This document shows, piece after piece, positions 46,150 to 55,237 of a stretch of DNA of 64,000 bases (positions are counted from its first letter, which is position 1; each line of letters opens with the position of its first letter). The notes under the pieces are model-generated. The model made no database searches and was not told the DNA's origin. It saw only the letters and a list, made by a program, of their open reading frames with translations. The position numbers and the translations under genes were made by a program. Source of the stretch: CBDFMG01 sp965221205 [NCBI: bacterium] (GTDB taxonomy: Bacteria; SM23-31); assembly GCA_965221205.1 (NCBI GenBank), contig OZ244870.1, forward strand, positions 62,001-126,000, written 5' to 3'.

Positions 46150-47451
46150 TTATTTACTGCCATTTTCTAGATAATCCCATAATAAATGAGTCATAGTTCG
46201 CATACCGACGGTAATGGAAGTGTCGTCTGCACGGAAGGTTGGTGTATGATGACCACCGGTAGTGGTTCCGGGTTTAACCATACCGAGCCGGAAGAAGAAT
46301 CCGGGGACTTCGTTCGCGAAAAAGGAAAAATCCTCGTAGACCATGCTCCGCGGAACAATGATAGCGTTTTCTGCTCCTACGGTCCGCTGAACAGTCGGCC
46401 ACATTTTTTCAAACAGCTCCGGATCGTTGTAGACTGACGGGACAATACGGTTGTAATTGAGCTCGTACGATCCGCCATAGGTTTTGGCGATGCCATCGAG
46501 GATGTCACGCATCCGCTGTTCGATCTCGTCCCGCACTGCCGGTTCGAATGTTCGTACTGTTCCTTCGAGATAAACTTCCGACGGAATAATGTTATACCGT
46601 TCTCCGCTCCTGAAGATTCCGACGGTTACCACACTCGGTTCGAGCGGGTCGATATTGCGCGAACGGATCGTCTGAAGCGCCATAACCGCCTGCGAAGCCA
46701 TGACAATCGGGTCGATAGATTCGTGTGGTGAGGCGCCGTGCGCCTGTCTTCCGCGGATAGTGATGTCGAACCGATCTGCCGAGGCAAGGGACGGTCCGAC
46801 TGTAAAACCGATAATCCCCACGTCGAGTTCCGAAAGTGTATGCAGACCGAACACTGCTGATGGCCGGGGATCGTCGAATGCGCCCTGCTCGAGCATCATC
46901 TTTGCACCGCCGCCCTCCTCAAGCGGAGGGCCTTCTTCTGCGGGTTGAAATATAAAGAGTACGGTTCCGGGGAGGTCATCACGAAGTCCGGCGAGCACCG
47001 AAGCAACACCGAGCTGTACTGAAGTATGAATGTCGTGACCGCAGGCATGGCTGACTCCAACATTCTGACCGAGATAGGTTGTCTTGACGGTCGAATTATA
47101 GGGAAAATCGGTATCCTCGACGACCGGAAGCGCATCCATATCAGCACGAACTGCGACGACCGGACCAGGTTTTCCTCCCTTGAGCAAACCAATGACACCG
47201 GTGTAGGCAACCTCTGATCTAACATCAATGCCAAGTTCAGTGAGATGGTTTGCAACAAGCTTTGCCGTTTCAAATTCCCGGTTGCTGAGTTCAGGATTTT
47301 GATGGAGATTGTGCCGGATAGCAGTAATTTCGTCGACATACCGCTCAATCGCGGCGTCAATCTGTTGATTTTGTGCAGGCGCAATTACCGGCAATAATAT
47401 CACAATTATTGCCGCCGATAAAAGCAACCATTTCAATATACAACCGTTCAT
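46150..47451 (-). CDS. M20-family exported amidohydrolase, second of a tandem pair
   Basis: 433 residues with signal peptide (WLLLSAAIIVILLPVIAPA). M20/AmhX-type zinc site: SHACGHDIHTSVQLG, QPAEEGPP (glutamate pair), FGLHTLSELDVG and MVYEDFSFFAN. The dimerisation domain (FDITIRGRQAHGASPHESID) is intact. Relatives deacylate N-acyl amino acids, indole-acetyl conjugates or peptides. It lies 32 bases downstream of a close paralogue and was probably made by tandem duplication; the extra residues in EEGPPLEEGGGAKM distinguish it. Periplasmic or secreted. Confidence 0.9.
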   Translation of the reverse strand: MNGCILKWLLLSAAIIVILLPVIAPAQNQQIDAAIERYVDEITAIRHNLHQNPELSNREFETAKLVANHLTELGIDVRSEVAYTGVIGLLKGGKPGPVVAVRADMDALPVVEDTDFPYNSTVKTTYLGQNVGVSHACGHDIHTSVQLGVASVLAGLRDDLPGTVLFIFQPAEEGPPLEEGGGAKMMLEQGAFDDPRPSAVFGLHTLSELDVGIIGFTVGPSLASADRFDITIRGRQAHGASPHESIDPIVMASQAVMALQTIRSRNIDPLEPSVVTVGIFRSGERYNIIPSEVYLEGTVRTFEPAVRDEIEQRMRDILDGIAKTYGGSYELNYNRIVPSVYNDPELFEKMWPTVQRTVGAENAIIVPRSMVYEDFSFFANEVPGFFFRLGMVKPGTTTGGHHTPTFRADDTSITVGMRTMTHLLWDYLENGSK

Positions 47452-47483
47452 GTATCATCCCCGAATCTATAACGTTTTGTTTA

Positions 47484-48782
47484 TCACTCAAGTCCGCCAG
47501 ATGTCAGGTAGTCCATAATCATATTCGACATGACTTTCATACCGACCTCCACGCAGGAATCATCCGCCTGAAACGTTGGCGTGTGGTGTCCGCCGGAAGT
47601 CGTACCGGGCTTGACCATTCCGAGCCGGTAGAAGAATCCGGGTACTTCATTCGCAAAATAGGCAAAATCCTCTCCGCCCATAGAAGGATCGACTTCGAAG
47701 ACATTTTCGCTGCTGACAACACGTCTGATAGTCGAGAGCATTTTCTCGGCAAGTTCAGCGTTATTAATCGTAGCGGGAGTATTTTTAAAGTACTCCATCT
47801 CATACGTCCCGCCATTTGCCTCCGTTATACCGGTCAGAATCTCATTCATTCGCCGGATGATTTCACTCTGCACATTAATACTGTAAGTGCGTACCGTTCC
47901 TTCAAGGTAGACTTCTGACGGAATAATGTTAAACCGCCCGCCACCGCGGATAATGCCAACCGTAATGACGCTCGGTTCGAGCGGAGATAAGTTCCGTGAG
48001 CGGATCGTTTGCAATGCCGAGACTGTCTGTGCTGCCATCACAACCGGATCGACTGATAAGTGTGGTGCAGCACCATGCGCCTGCTTTCCTTGAATTGTGA
48101 TTGTAAAGCGGTCGGTCGCGGCAAGGGCAGGACCGATTGTATAACCGATGGTGCCCGATTCCATTTCGGAAAATGTGTGGAGACCGAAAATCGCGGTCGG
48201 TCGGAGAATTTCGAAAACTCCCTCTTTCAGCATTAGGTCGGCACCACCTTCTTCACCTGGCGGCGGGCCTTCCTCAGCAGGCTGGAATATAAACATGACC
48301 GTACCGGAGATGTCTTCACGCATCGACGCCAGAACCGATGCAACACCAAGTTGTACCGATGTGTGGATATCGTGCCCGCAGGCATGCATAACACCGACTT
48401 CCTGACCAAGATAGGTCGTTTTAACCGTCGACTTGAATGGAAGCGGTGTATCCTCGGTTACCGGGAGCCCATCCATATCAGCACGGACTGCGACAACCGG
48501 GCCTGATTTTTCACCCCGCAGAATGCCAAGAACACCGGTAAAAGCTATTCCGGTCGTAACCTCCATTCCGAGCTCACGAAGGTGGTCTGCAACAAGTTGG
48601 GATGTCTTGAACTCGCGATTCCCGAGTTCCGGATTCTGGTGAATGACATGCCGCTCCTCTATAATTCCCGGCAGCAATGTTTTTACCGCAAGATTGATTT
48701 TGTTTTGCTGAGCGAAGAGATTATTGAGTGGAATTAAAAAAGAAAAAATGATGAACAACCGAATATGTTTCTGCATGTGCAC
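47484..48782 (-). CDS. M20-family exported amidohydrolase, first of a tandem pair
   Basis: 432 residues, signal peptide ending near LFAQQ. Zinc site MHACGHDIHTSVQLG, QPAEEGPPPGEEGGA, GLHTFSEMESG, and GGEDFAYFANEVPGFFYRLG as the last ligand region. All expected M20 ligands are present, and the dimerisation domain FTITIQGKQAHGAAPHLSVD is normal. Highly similar to the gene at 46150 along its length. Both are on the minus strand in one operon, downstream of the M48 protease gene, whose stop is 175 bases away. Confidence 0.9.
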   Translation of the reverse strand: MHMQKHIRLFIIFSFLIPLNNLFAQQNKINLAVKTLLPGIIEERHVIHQNPELGNREFKTSQLVADHLRELGMEVTTGIAFTGVLGILRGEKSGPVVAVRADMDGLPVTEDTPLPFKSTVKTTYLGQEVGVMHACGHDIHTSVQLGVASVLASMREDISGTVMFIFQPAEEGPPPGEEGGADLMLKEGVFEILRPTAIFGLHTFSEMESGTIGYTIGPALAATDRFTITIQGKQAHGAAPHLSVDPVVMAAQTVSALQTIRSRNLSPLEPSVITVGIIRGGGRFNIIPSEVYLEGTVRTYSINVQSEIIRRMNEILTGITEANGGTYEMEYFKNTPATINNAELAEKMLSTIRRVVSSENVFEVDPSMGGEDFAYFANEVPGFFYRLGMVKPGTTSGGHHTPTFQADDSCVEVGMKVMSNMIMDYLTSGGLE

Positions 48783-48957
48783 ATCCTCCGGGAAATATTG
48801 TGGGTTTATTTTTGATTTGAAATTGTTAGAGGATAAAAATCAATTCGTTATAATGTTTTCAATCTCAATAGACGCATAAAAAAATCAGCCTCATGGAGTA
48901 GGAGTATATATGAAATGTATGAGATTGCTATACTTTTTTCTCATATCATTTCACAGA

Positions 48958-50190
48958 TTACACGGCTCTAATCGCCTCAATACGTTTGAGTATCGGGGGG
49001 TGTGAGTAGTTTAGAAACACATAGAACGAATGCGGTGTCAAATTCGACAGGTTATGCACCGAGAGCTTTTTGAGTGCGGCGACCATGTCGTCTCCTTTGT
49101 TTGTTGTCTCAACTGCATACCGGTCTGCTTCATATTCGTTTTTCCGGGAAAAAACGTTCATAAATATTGAGAGCACCAGCTCAATCGGTGCGAAAAGCAT
49201 TCCGAAAAAGACAAGCCCGCTATATATTGACGGTTGATCTATGAAAAACGCAGCAAAAAGACCGTCATGCGTCAAAAATATCGAGAGCAGGTAAAACATA
49301 ACACCCATATGAGCAACGGAAATGATCATGCTTTGGATAATGTGTTTCTTTTTGTAGTGGCCGATTTCATGCGCAAGGACGGCTACCAACTCGCCAACCG
49401 TGTGTTTTTCGATCAGCGTGTCGAAGAGAGCAATCCGCTTGTTTTTGCCAAAACCGGTAAAGAATGCATTCGATTTGGTCGAGCGGCGTGACCCGTCCAT
49501 AACAAAGAGGCCCTTCAGCGAAAAATTCACCGATTTCGTATATCCAAGAACGGCATCTTTCAACTCTCCTGATTCTATCGGAGTAAATTTGTTAAAGAGC
49601 GGCATGATCCAGGTCGGTGCTATATAGTGGATTACAAGTGTAAACAGCGTCGTTGCAATCCAGCAGTAGAGCCAGGCACGTGAGCCAGCGAATTCAAAAA
49701 AAACAAGAACACCTGCCAGAAGCAGGCCTCCGATTACCGCTGTTAAGAGCATGCCTTTCAGTAAGTCTTTAATGAATGTTGCCGGGGTGGTTTTATTGAA
49801 TCCAAATTTTTCTTCAATCACAAACGTCTTGTAAATACTGAACGGCAGTGAGATTATTGTTTTTGAAAAAATAAGAATCCCTACAAATAAAAGCCCTGTC
49901 CAGACCGGGGAGTAGTCCCATGATCTGACGATGATATCGAGCCAGTTGAATCCTCCGGCAAACCAGAATCCGAGAGTAAGCACAAGACCGAACAATGCGG
50001 TGAGAAATCCGAACTTCGTATTGACTCGCGTGTAGTTCTGCGATTTTTTATACGTTTCGGCATCGTACACTCCCTCAAATTCACTTGGGAGTGTCTCACT
50101 CAGTGCGTTCAGATTCAGGATTTCCGTAACAATTTTCAGCACAACATCTATCAACAGCGCGGCAAGAATTATTACCATATATATGTTCAT
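48958..50190 (-). CDS. M48-family membrane metalloprotease (CAAX protease/Ste24-like)
   Basis: 410 residues with several membrane helices (AALLIDVVLKIVTEIL, ALFGLVLTLGFWFAGG, LFVGILIFSKTIISLPF, ...). Ste24-like signatures: VLAHEIGHYKKKHI (zinc HExxH near residue 277) and the third ligand in FSRKNEYEADRYAVETT. The C-terminal SHPPILKRIEAIRAV is typical of Ste24. These proteases cleave membrane proteins or quality-control substrates in the inner membrane. No obvious operon partner upstream. Confidence 0.9.
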   Translation of the reverse strand: MNIYMVIILAALLIDVVLKIVTEILNLNALSETLPSEFEGVYDAETYKKSQNYTRVNTKFGFLTALFGLVLTLGFWFAGGFNWLDIIVRSWDYSPVWTGLLFVGILIFSKTIISLPFSIYKTFVIEEKFGFNKTTPATFIKDLLKGMLLTAVIGGLLLAGVLVFFEFAGSRAWLYCWIATTLFTLVIHYIAPTWIMPLFNKFTPIESGELKDAVLGYTKSVNFSLKGLFVMDGSRRSTKSNAFFTGFGKNKRIALFDTLIEKHTVGELVAVLAHEIGHYKKKHIIQSMIISVAHMGVMFYLLSIFLTHDGLFAAFFIDQPSIYSGLVFFGMLFAPIELVLSIFMNVFSRKNEYEADRYAVETTNKGDDMVAALKKLSVHNLSNLTPHSFYVFLNYSHPPILKRIEAIRAV

Positions 50191-50508
50191 AAACGATCCT
50201 CAGGGTAAAACATTGCAGGTTCACATGGATGTTATCAAATAAGTTGTGAAGAAATTAATTTATTATTCAGACAATGTCAATTATGTTATATGTAAATTTG
50301 ATAATTATACAATTTTTATTGAATATTATACGGATTATAGTCATGTTCTTTTGTGAACAAGAGTATAACAACAGAATAAAAGTGAAGTAACTTGTCCGCT
50401 TTGAGACCACTTTTTTAGCTTGCTATCGAATAATCCAAGTAGTATATTGAATCCCTATCTAATTGCTCCAAATTCATTCTATCGGAAACAATTCATCTCC
50501 ACATCACA

Positions 50509-51372
50509 ATGAAACAAAAACTTACAGCTTATTTTAAACTGACCAAACCGACGATCATGACACTTGTGCTGTTCACGGGCACAACTGCGCTTTTGCTGGA
50601 AAAATCGGCGCTCAGTAATCCGACACAATTTGCGTTGATTCTTCTCGGGCTTTACCTGACCGGCGGTGGAGCAAATGCATTAAACCAGTGTTTTGAACGC
50701 GATATCGATTCACAGATGGAAAGGACGAAAACGAGAAGGCCACTCCCTCTCGGAATCCTGTCAGTGCCTGAGGCATTTTTATTTTCCATCTCGATTTCTA
50801 CGGTAGGATTTTTTCTGTTCGGAGTTTTTTTTAACTGGTTCAGTGCTTTTATTGCACTTGGAACCGTCCTTTTTTACAGTCTTTTTTATACCTTATGGCT
50901 CAAGCCGAACACCGTACAAAACATTGTAATCGGCGGGATTGCCGGCTCAATGGCTCCTGTTATCGCGTGGGCTGCCGCTACCGGATCACTCACCATTATT
51001 CCATGGTTATTGTTTCTAATTGTGTTTTTTTGGACACCCCCTCACTTCTGGGCACTTGCGCTCTACTATAAGGATGACTATATTGCTGTAAATATGCCGA
51101 TGATGCCTGCTGTACGCGGTGACAAATCGACACTATCTCAGATTGTCCTGTATTCTCTGCTCCTTTTTATAACAAGCATGTCGCTGCTTCTATTTGAATT
51201 CGGCATGCTGTATTTCACAGTTGCATTCATTTCGGGTAGTGTATTTATTTACAAGTCTTTTCAAGCAAAACAGCGGCAATCGAAACCGCTGTATATCGGT
51301 CTGTTTAAATACTCTATCATCTACCTGTTTATTATTCATATCGCGATTATCGTTGACGGTTTTTTTGCATAG
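50509..51372 (+). CDS. ctaB: Protoheme IX farnesyltransferase (heme O synthase)
   Basis: 287 residues, UbiA superfamily with about nine hydrophobic segments. First aspartate-rich motif NALNQCFERDIDSQMERTKTRRP, and second region PHFWALALYYKDDYIAVNMPM with MMPAVRGD. This enzyme attaches farnesyl to heme b to give heme O for terminal oxidases. Its position about 7.5 kb before actABC, on the same strand, fits a respiratory gene cluster interrupted by the helicase island. The start at ATG 50509 is supported by the MKQKLTAYFKLTKPTIM opening. Confidence 0.95.
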   Translation: MKQKLTAYFKLTKPTIMTLVLFTGTTALLLEKSALSNPTQFALILLGLYLTGGGANALNQCFERDIDSQMERTKTRRPLPLGILSVPEAFLFSISISTVGFFLFGVFFNWFSAFIALGTVLFYSLFYTLWLKPNTVQNIVIGGIAGSMAPVIAWAAATGSLTIIPWLLFLIVFFWTPPHFWALALYYKDDYIAVNMPMMPAVRGDKSTLSQIVLYSLLLFITSMSLLLFEFGMLYFTVAFISGSVFIYKSFQAKQRQSKPLYIGLFKYSIIYLFIIHIAIIVDGFFA

Positions 51373-51691
51373 CCACGAAAGGGCTCTGAATTCTTCCGGC
51401 CTTTACTGCGAACAAATCACATTCTGTTAACCATAATTTTTAATGTAATAATTTTAATTATTAACCAGCGTGTTACATTCTAACGAAAAATTAATTTTCT
51501 ATTAAAAAATTCAACTTATTATAGTTGAAATTATAGAATTATTTTCTTACAATGACCGCATTCTAATCTATACGTGCTAATCAATACGAAAACTTCTTCT
51601 TATTACCATTCTTACACGTGTTAGAAACCCGATGGATTTGATTAGTTGATGGTAAATTTAGGGGATTATATACAATCTTAGCCAAAAGTAT
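51373..51691. other. AT-rich spacer before the helicase island
   Basis: About 320 bases, very AT-rich, no ORF. No att-like direct repeat could be recognised by eye. It marks the left border of the G+C-rich island. Confidence 0.5.
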
Positions 51692-51719
51692 TTGACAAAT
51701 TGATATTATTGCGTACAAT
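51692..51719 (+). promoter_or_regulatory. Consensus-like sigma-70 promoter of the helicase island
   Basis: TTGACA (51692-51697, perfect) and TACAAT (51714-51719) are separated by 16 bases. Transcription would start near 51726, just before ATG codons at 51727 and 51751. This is the best promoter match seen in the window. Confidence 0.7.
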
Positions 51720-51750
51720 GTTTGCTATGAGACATTCGGAGGCTACTGAT

Positions 51751-54700
51751 ATGAAGCAAAAAGTAGAGGCACTGAGTGTTTATCGGTTCTTCTGGCGTTT
51801 TCCAGCAACGGCGATATGTCGAACGGCGGCGGATCAAGGAACTCAGTGGGCTGGATTTAGCCACCCTGCTTCTGGTGCTAGATAGAAATTGGTTCGAGAC
51901 CGGTGAGAAGATCGCATTGCCGCCTGACGAGCGTCATTATGCTAAAGAGATGGTGTGTGTTCGGAGTATGCGCGGGACTGATGTCTACAGTGACCGCGGT
52001 ACGCTTCAACGATTTCTCTCGGTTATCGGTGCGTCTGAAAATCTGCAGGATGAAGTGCGAGAAGAATGGAGGAAACTTATCGAGCAGGAACAGCGACCCC
52101 CCAGTCCAGCGGCCATTCTGAAAGCAACGGATGCTGAAGAACAGGTTGCAAGTGCCACATTTCAATCGCCTCAGATCGTAAGGCTCAAGTCGGATCCATC
52201 GAAGATTGGTCCGGTTACCGCTGTTCGAGAATTGGATGCTGAGAATAAGTACCAGGTGTTCATGGACGGAGCACCCAAGTGGTTTTACGAATCCCAGTTG
52301 GAAGCCGTTGAGTCTGAAGATCAACAACAACGGTTGGTGCCTCTCAATAAGTTCCATGCGCACCTGACCACGTTACAGATCCAGCATCCCAGCCTATCGA
52401 CTCTGTATTCTTTGAATGCCGCGCGGGTGGACTTTATCCCGTACCAATTCCGACCGGTGCTCAAATTCATCCGGGCGGATCGGCCGCGTCTGCTCATTGC
52501 AGATGGTGTCGGCGTCGGCAAGACCATTGAAGCGGGATTGATCTTGCGAGAGCTGCAGGCGCGCGGAGGAGCCCGCTCAGTGCTGGTCATTTGTCCGCGT
52601 CCTCTCGTGACTGAAGGGAAGTGGTCGGGGGAGATGAGACGTTTTGAGGAGCGCTTCACTCAGCTAGACGGCAACACGCTGCGCTATTGCATCGACGAAA
52701 CAGACCGCGAGGGCGAGTGGCCTGAACAGCATGCGAAGACCATTCTTCCATACTCCCTGTTTGACGAAGTCCTACTACATGGAATCCAAGCGACGAGTTC
52801 CTCGCGCCGCAACAAGGGACGAAGAGGTTTGCTCGACCTGGATCCGCCGCCGCATTTCGACTTGGTAATTGTCGACGAGGCGCACCACGTCCGGAATCCA
52901 AACACCTACTCGCATGAGGCCGTGCGTTTCTTTTGCGACAATGCCGAGGCGGTGGTTTTTCTCACCGCAACACCGCTGCAGCTGAGAAGTAAGGACCTGT
53001 TCGTCTTGCTCAATATGCTCCGACCCGACCTCGTCATTGACTGGGAGAGTTTCCAGCACATGGCAGCTCCCAACCCTCATATCAATCGTGCGATTGATGC
53101 CGCCCGTGGCGGTTCCGAAGGCTGGCAGCGGGAAGTGGTCGAGGGATTGAATGATGCTGCCCGCACGGACTGGGGCGAACGAATCCTGTCGAGGGATCCT
53201 GAGTTCCGGAGGGTGAAGGAGGAGTTGGCAAAGAATACGTTGCCGTATGAATATCGGGTTCGTGTGATTCACGCGCTGGAAGACCTGCACACTTTCTCGG
53301 GAATCATCAACCGGACGCGGCGGCGTGATATTGGCGAATTTACGGTTCGAGAACCGAAGACCGTTCCGGTCGAGTTCACTCCAGAGCAGCGAGAGCTTCA
53401 CGATTCGTTGCTTGCAGTACAGGCTCGGATCCTCTCAAGTATCCACCCAACCCAAAGTATCAACTTCATGATGACAACTATTCGCCGGCAGGCGGCGAGC
53501 TGTCTGTACGGTTTGGCGCCCCTGGTCAAAGATATTCTGAACCGACGTATTGCTGATGTCACCGACGAGGAATCCAGCGACGAGTACGAGCTGCTCGATC
53601 CTGAGGCAGCCGGAGAATTCCAAAGAGAGATTGAGGAAATCGTATATCGTGCGGAGCAACTTGAAGGCACGAAGGATCCGAAGTTCGAGGCTTTAGAGGG
53701 TGTTATACGAGACAAACAAGGGCTTGAAAACAACAAGCTCATGGTATTTAGCAGCTTCCGCCATACGCTCAGTTATTTGTTCGCGAAGCTGTCCGCCAAA
53801 GCCGCTCGTGCAGGAATGGTCCATGGCGGAACCCCGGATGAAGAGCGAATTGCCCTCCGGGAGAGGTTCAGAAGACCTCGCCAAGATGTCGATGCCATTG
53901 ATGTTCTTCTGTTCTCTGAGGTGGGATGCGAAGGGTTGGACTATCAGTTCTGCGATTGCATCGTCAATTACGACCTGCCATGGAACCCGATGCGAGTCGA
54001 ACAGCGAATCGGGCGTATCGACCGCAAGGGACAAAAAAGCGAAAAGGTTATGATCTATAACCTCATCACGCCAGACACTGTAGATGCTGACATCTACGAT
54101 CGGTGTCTGTTCCGAATCGGCGTCTTTAACAGCGCGCTTGGGGCAAGTGAGGAAATCCTGGGTGAGATCGCACAGGAGATTCGCAGTGTCGCGGATGATG
54201 TTAAACTGTCTGTTGATGAACGGAAAGAAAAGCTGCAGCAAATTTCGGACAACAAAATTCGGCTAATTCAGGAGCAGCAAGCACTAGAGGATAAGCAGGC
54301 GGAGCTCTTTGGAATCCGCCTGCCGGGCGACCAGATTCAGAAGGACATTGAGGGTGCTTCCAGCTTCTGGCTTTCGGCGGAGGCGGTACGTAATCTTGCC
54401 GAAAATTACCTTCAAAAAATTGCAGGGAAGACAGGAGGGTACATCACAGGCGAGAAAGCAACTAAGAATCTGCAGATGTCGCAGAAGGTGAGAGCAAGAC
54501 TCTTAAAAGACTTCCGAGCACTTCCACGAATGTCGTCACCGACTGCTAAAGAGTGGGAGAATTGGTTGAAAGGTGCCGTCCCGCATTTCGCAATTACGTT
54601 CGAATCCCAAGAGGCGGCAGAAAACCGGAGCACAGCTTTTATTACACCCCTTCATCCACTCGCACGACAGGCGGCACGTGCCATGGAGTCAGGTGCGGCG

Positions 54701-55237
54701 AAGCCTGTTTGTGTGGTGCAGGCGACCGATGCCGAGATCGAACCTGGTCAGTACCCGTTCGTAATCTACGAGTGGCGGTATAGCGGTGTGCGGGATGACT
54801 TGGTGCTCTACCCGGTCGCCGAGTCTCTGGAAGTTTCGCGGCGCCTAGCAAACCTGTTGGAACATGGCCGACCGGGCAGCCTCCCGGATGACCAGATACC
54901 GGATCAGAAGATTTTTGACGATCTCGATGCAGTGCACTACGAGCGATGGGCTGAGGCGCGGTCTGACCACGTAGCGCGGAACCGCCGCATCGCCGACTAC
55001 CGGCACGAGAGCCTGACGACAAGCCACCGCGCCAGGGTTGCCATGTTGGAGGAGCAGCTCGCAAACGCGACGGACGAGAAGATCCGCCGCATGCGACAAA
55101 CGCAACTTGCCAACGCCGAGGCAGATTACCAGAGACACCTATCAGAATTGGAGGAAGCGATTAAGAGGGCGGAACTGAACGCAGAGCCGGTGGCGTATGG
55201 GGTCATAATCCTGACGCGGGAGGAAGGAAATGGCTAG
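51751..55237 (+). CDS. Large SNF2/RapA-like DEAH helicase of a putative defence island, start frameshift suspected
   Basis: The open frame from GTG 51776 encodes 1153 residues. Motif I is ADGVGVGKTIEAGLILREL (near residue 241), motif II FDLVIVDEAHHVRNP (near 365), motif III FLTATPLQL, and the C-terminal helicase domain has KLMVFSSFRHTLSYL, CEGLDYQFCDCIVNYD and RIGRIDRKGQKS. The layout is like RapA/DrmD SNF2 helicases, with a C-terminal coiled region. An ATG at 51751 with a better ribosome-binding site (CGGAGG) lies in another frame (MKQKVEALSVYRFF) and needs one indel near 51790 to join SSGVFQQRRY. It overlaps the GHKL gene by 8 bases. The G+C content is clearly above that of its neighbours. 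Confidence 0.85.

Noticed and set aside
51878-52363. Long antisense ORF opposite the helicase gene (minus strand), and similar ones at 52775-53401 and 53693-54241
   Set aside because: They are shadows of a G+C-rich coding frame; no motifs, no ribosome-binding sites, and they overlap the clear helicase domains.
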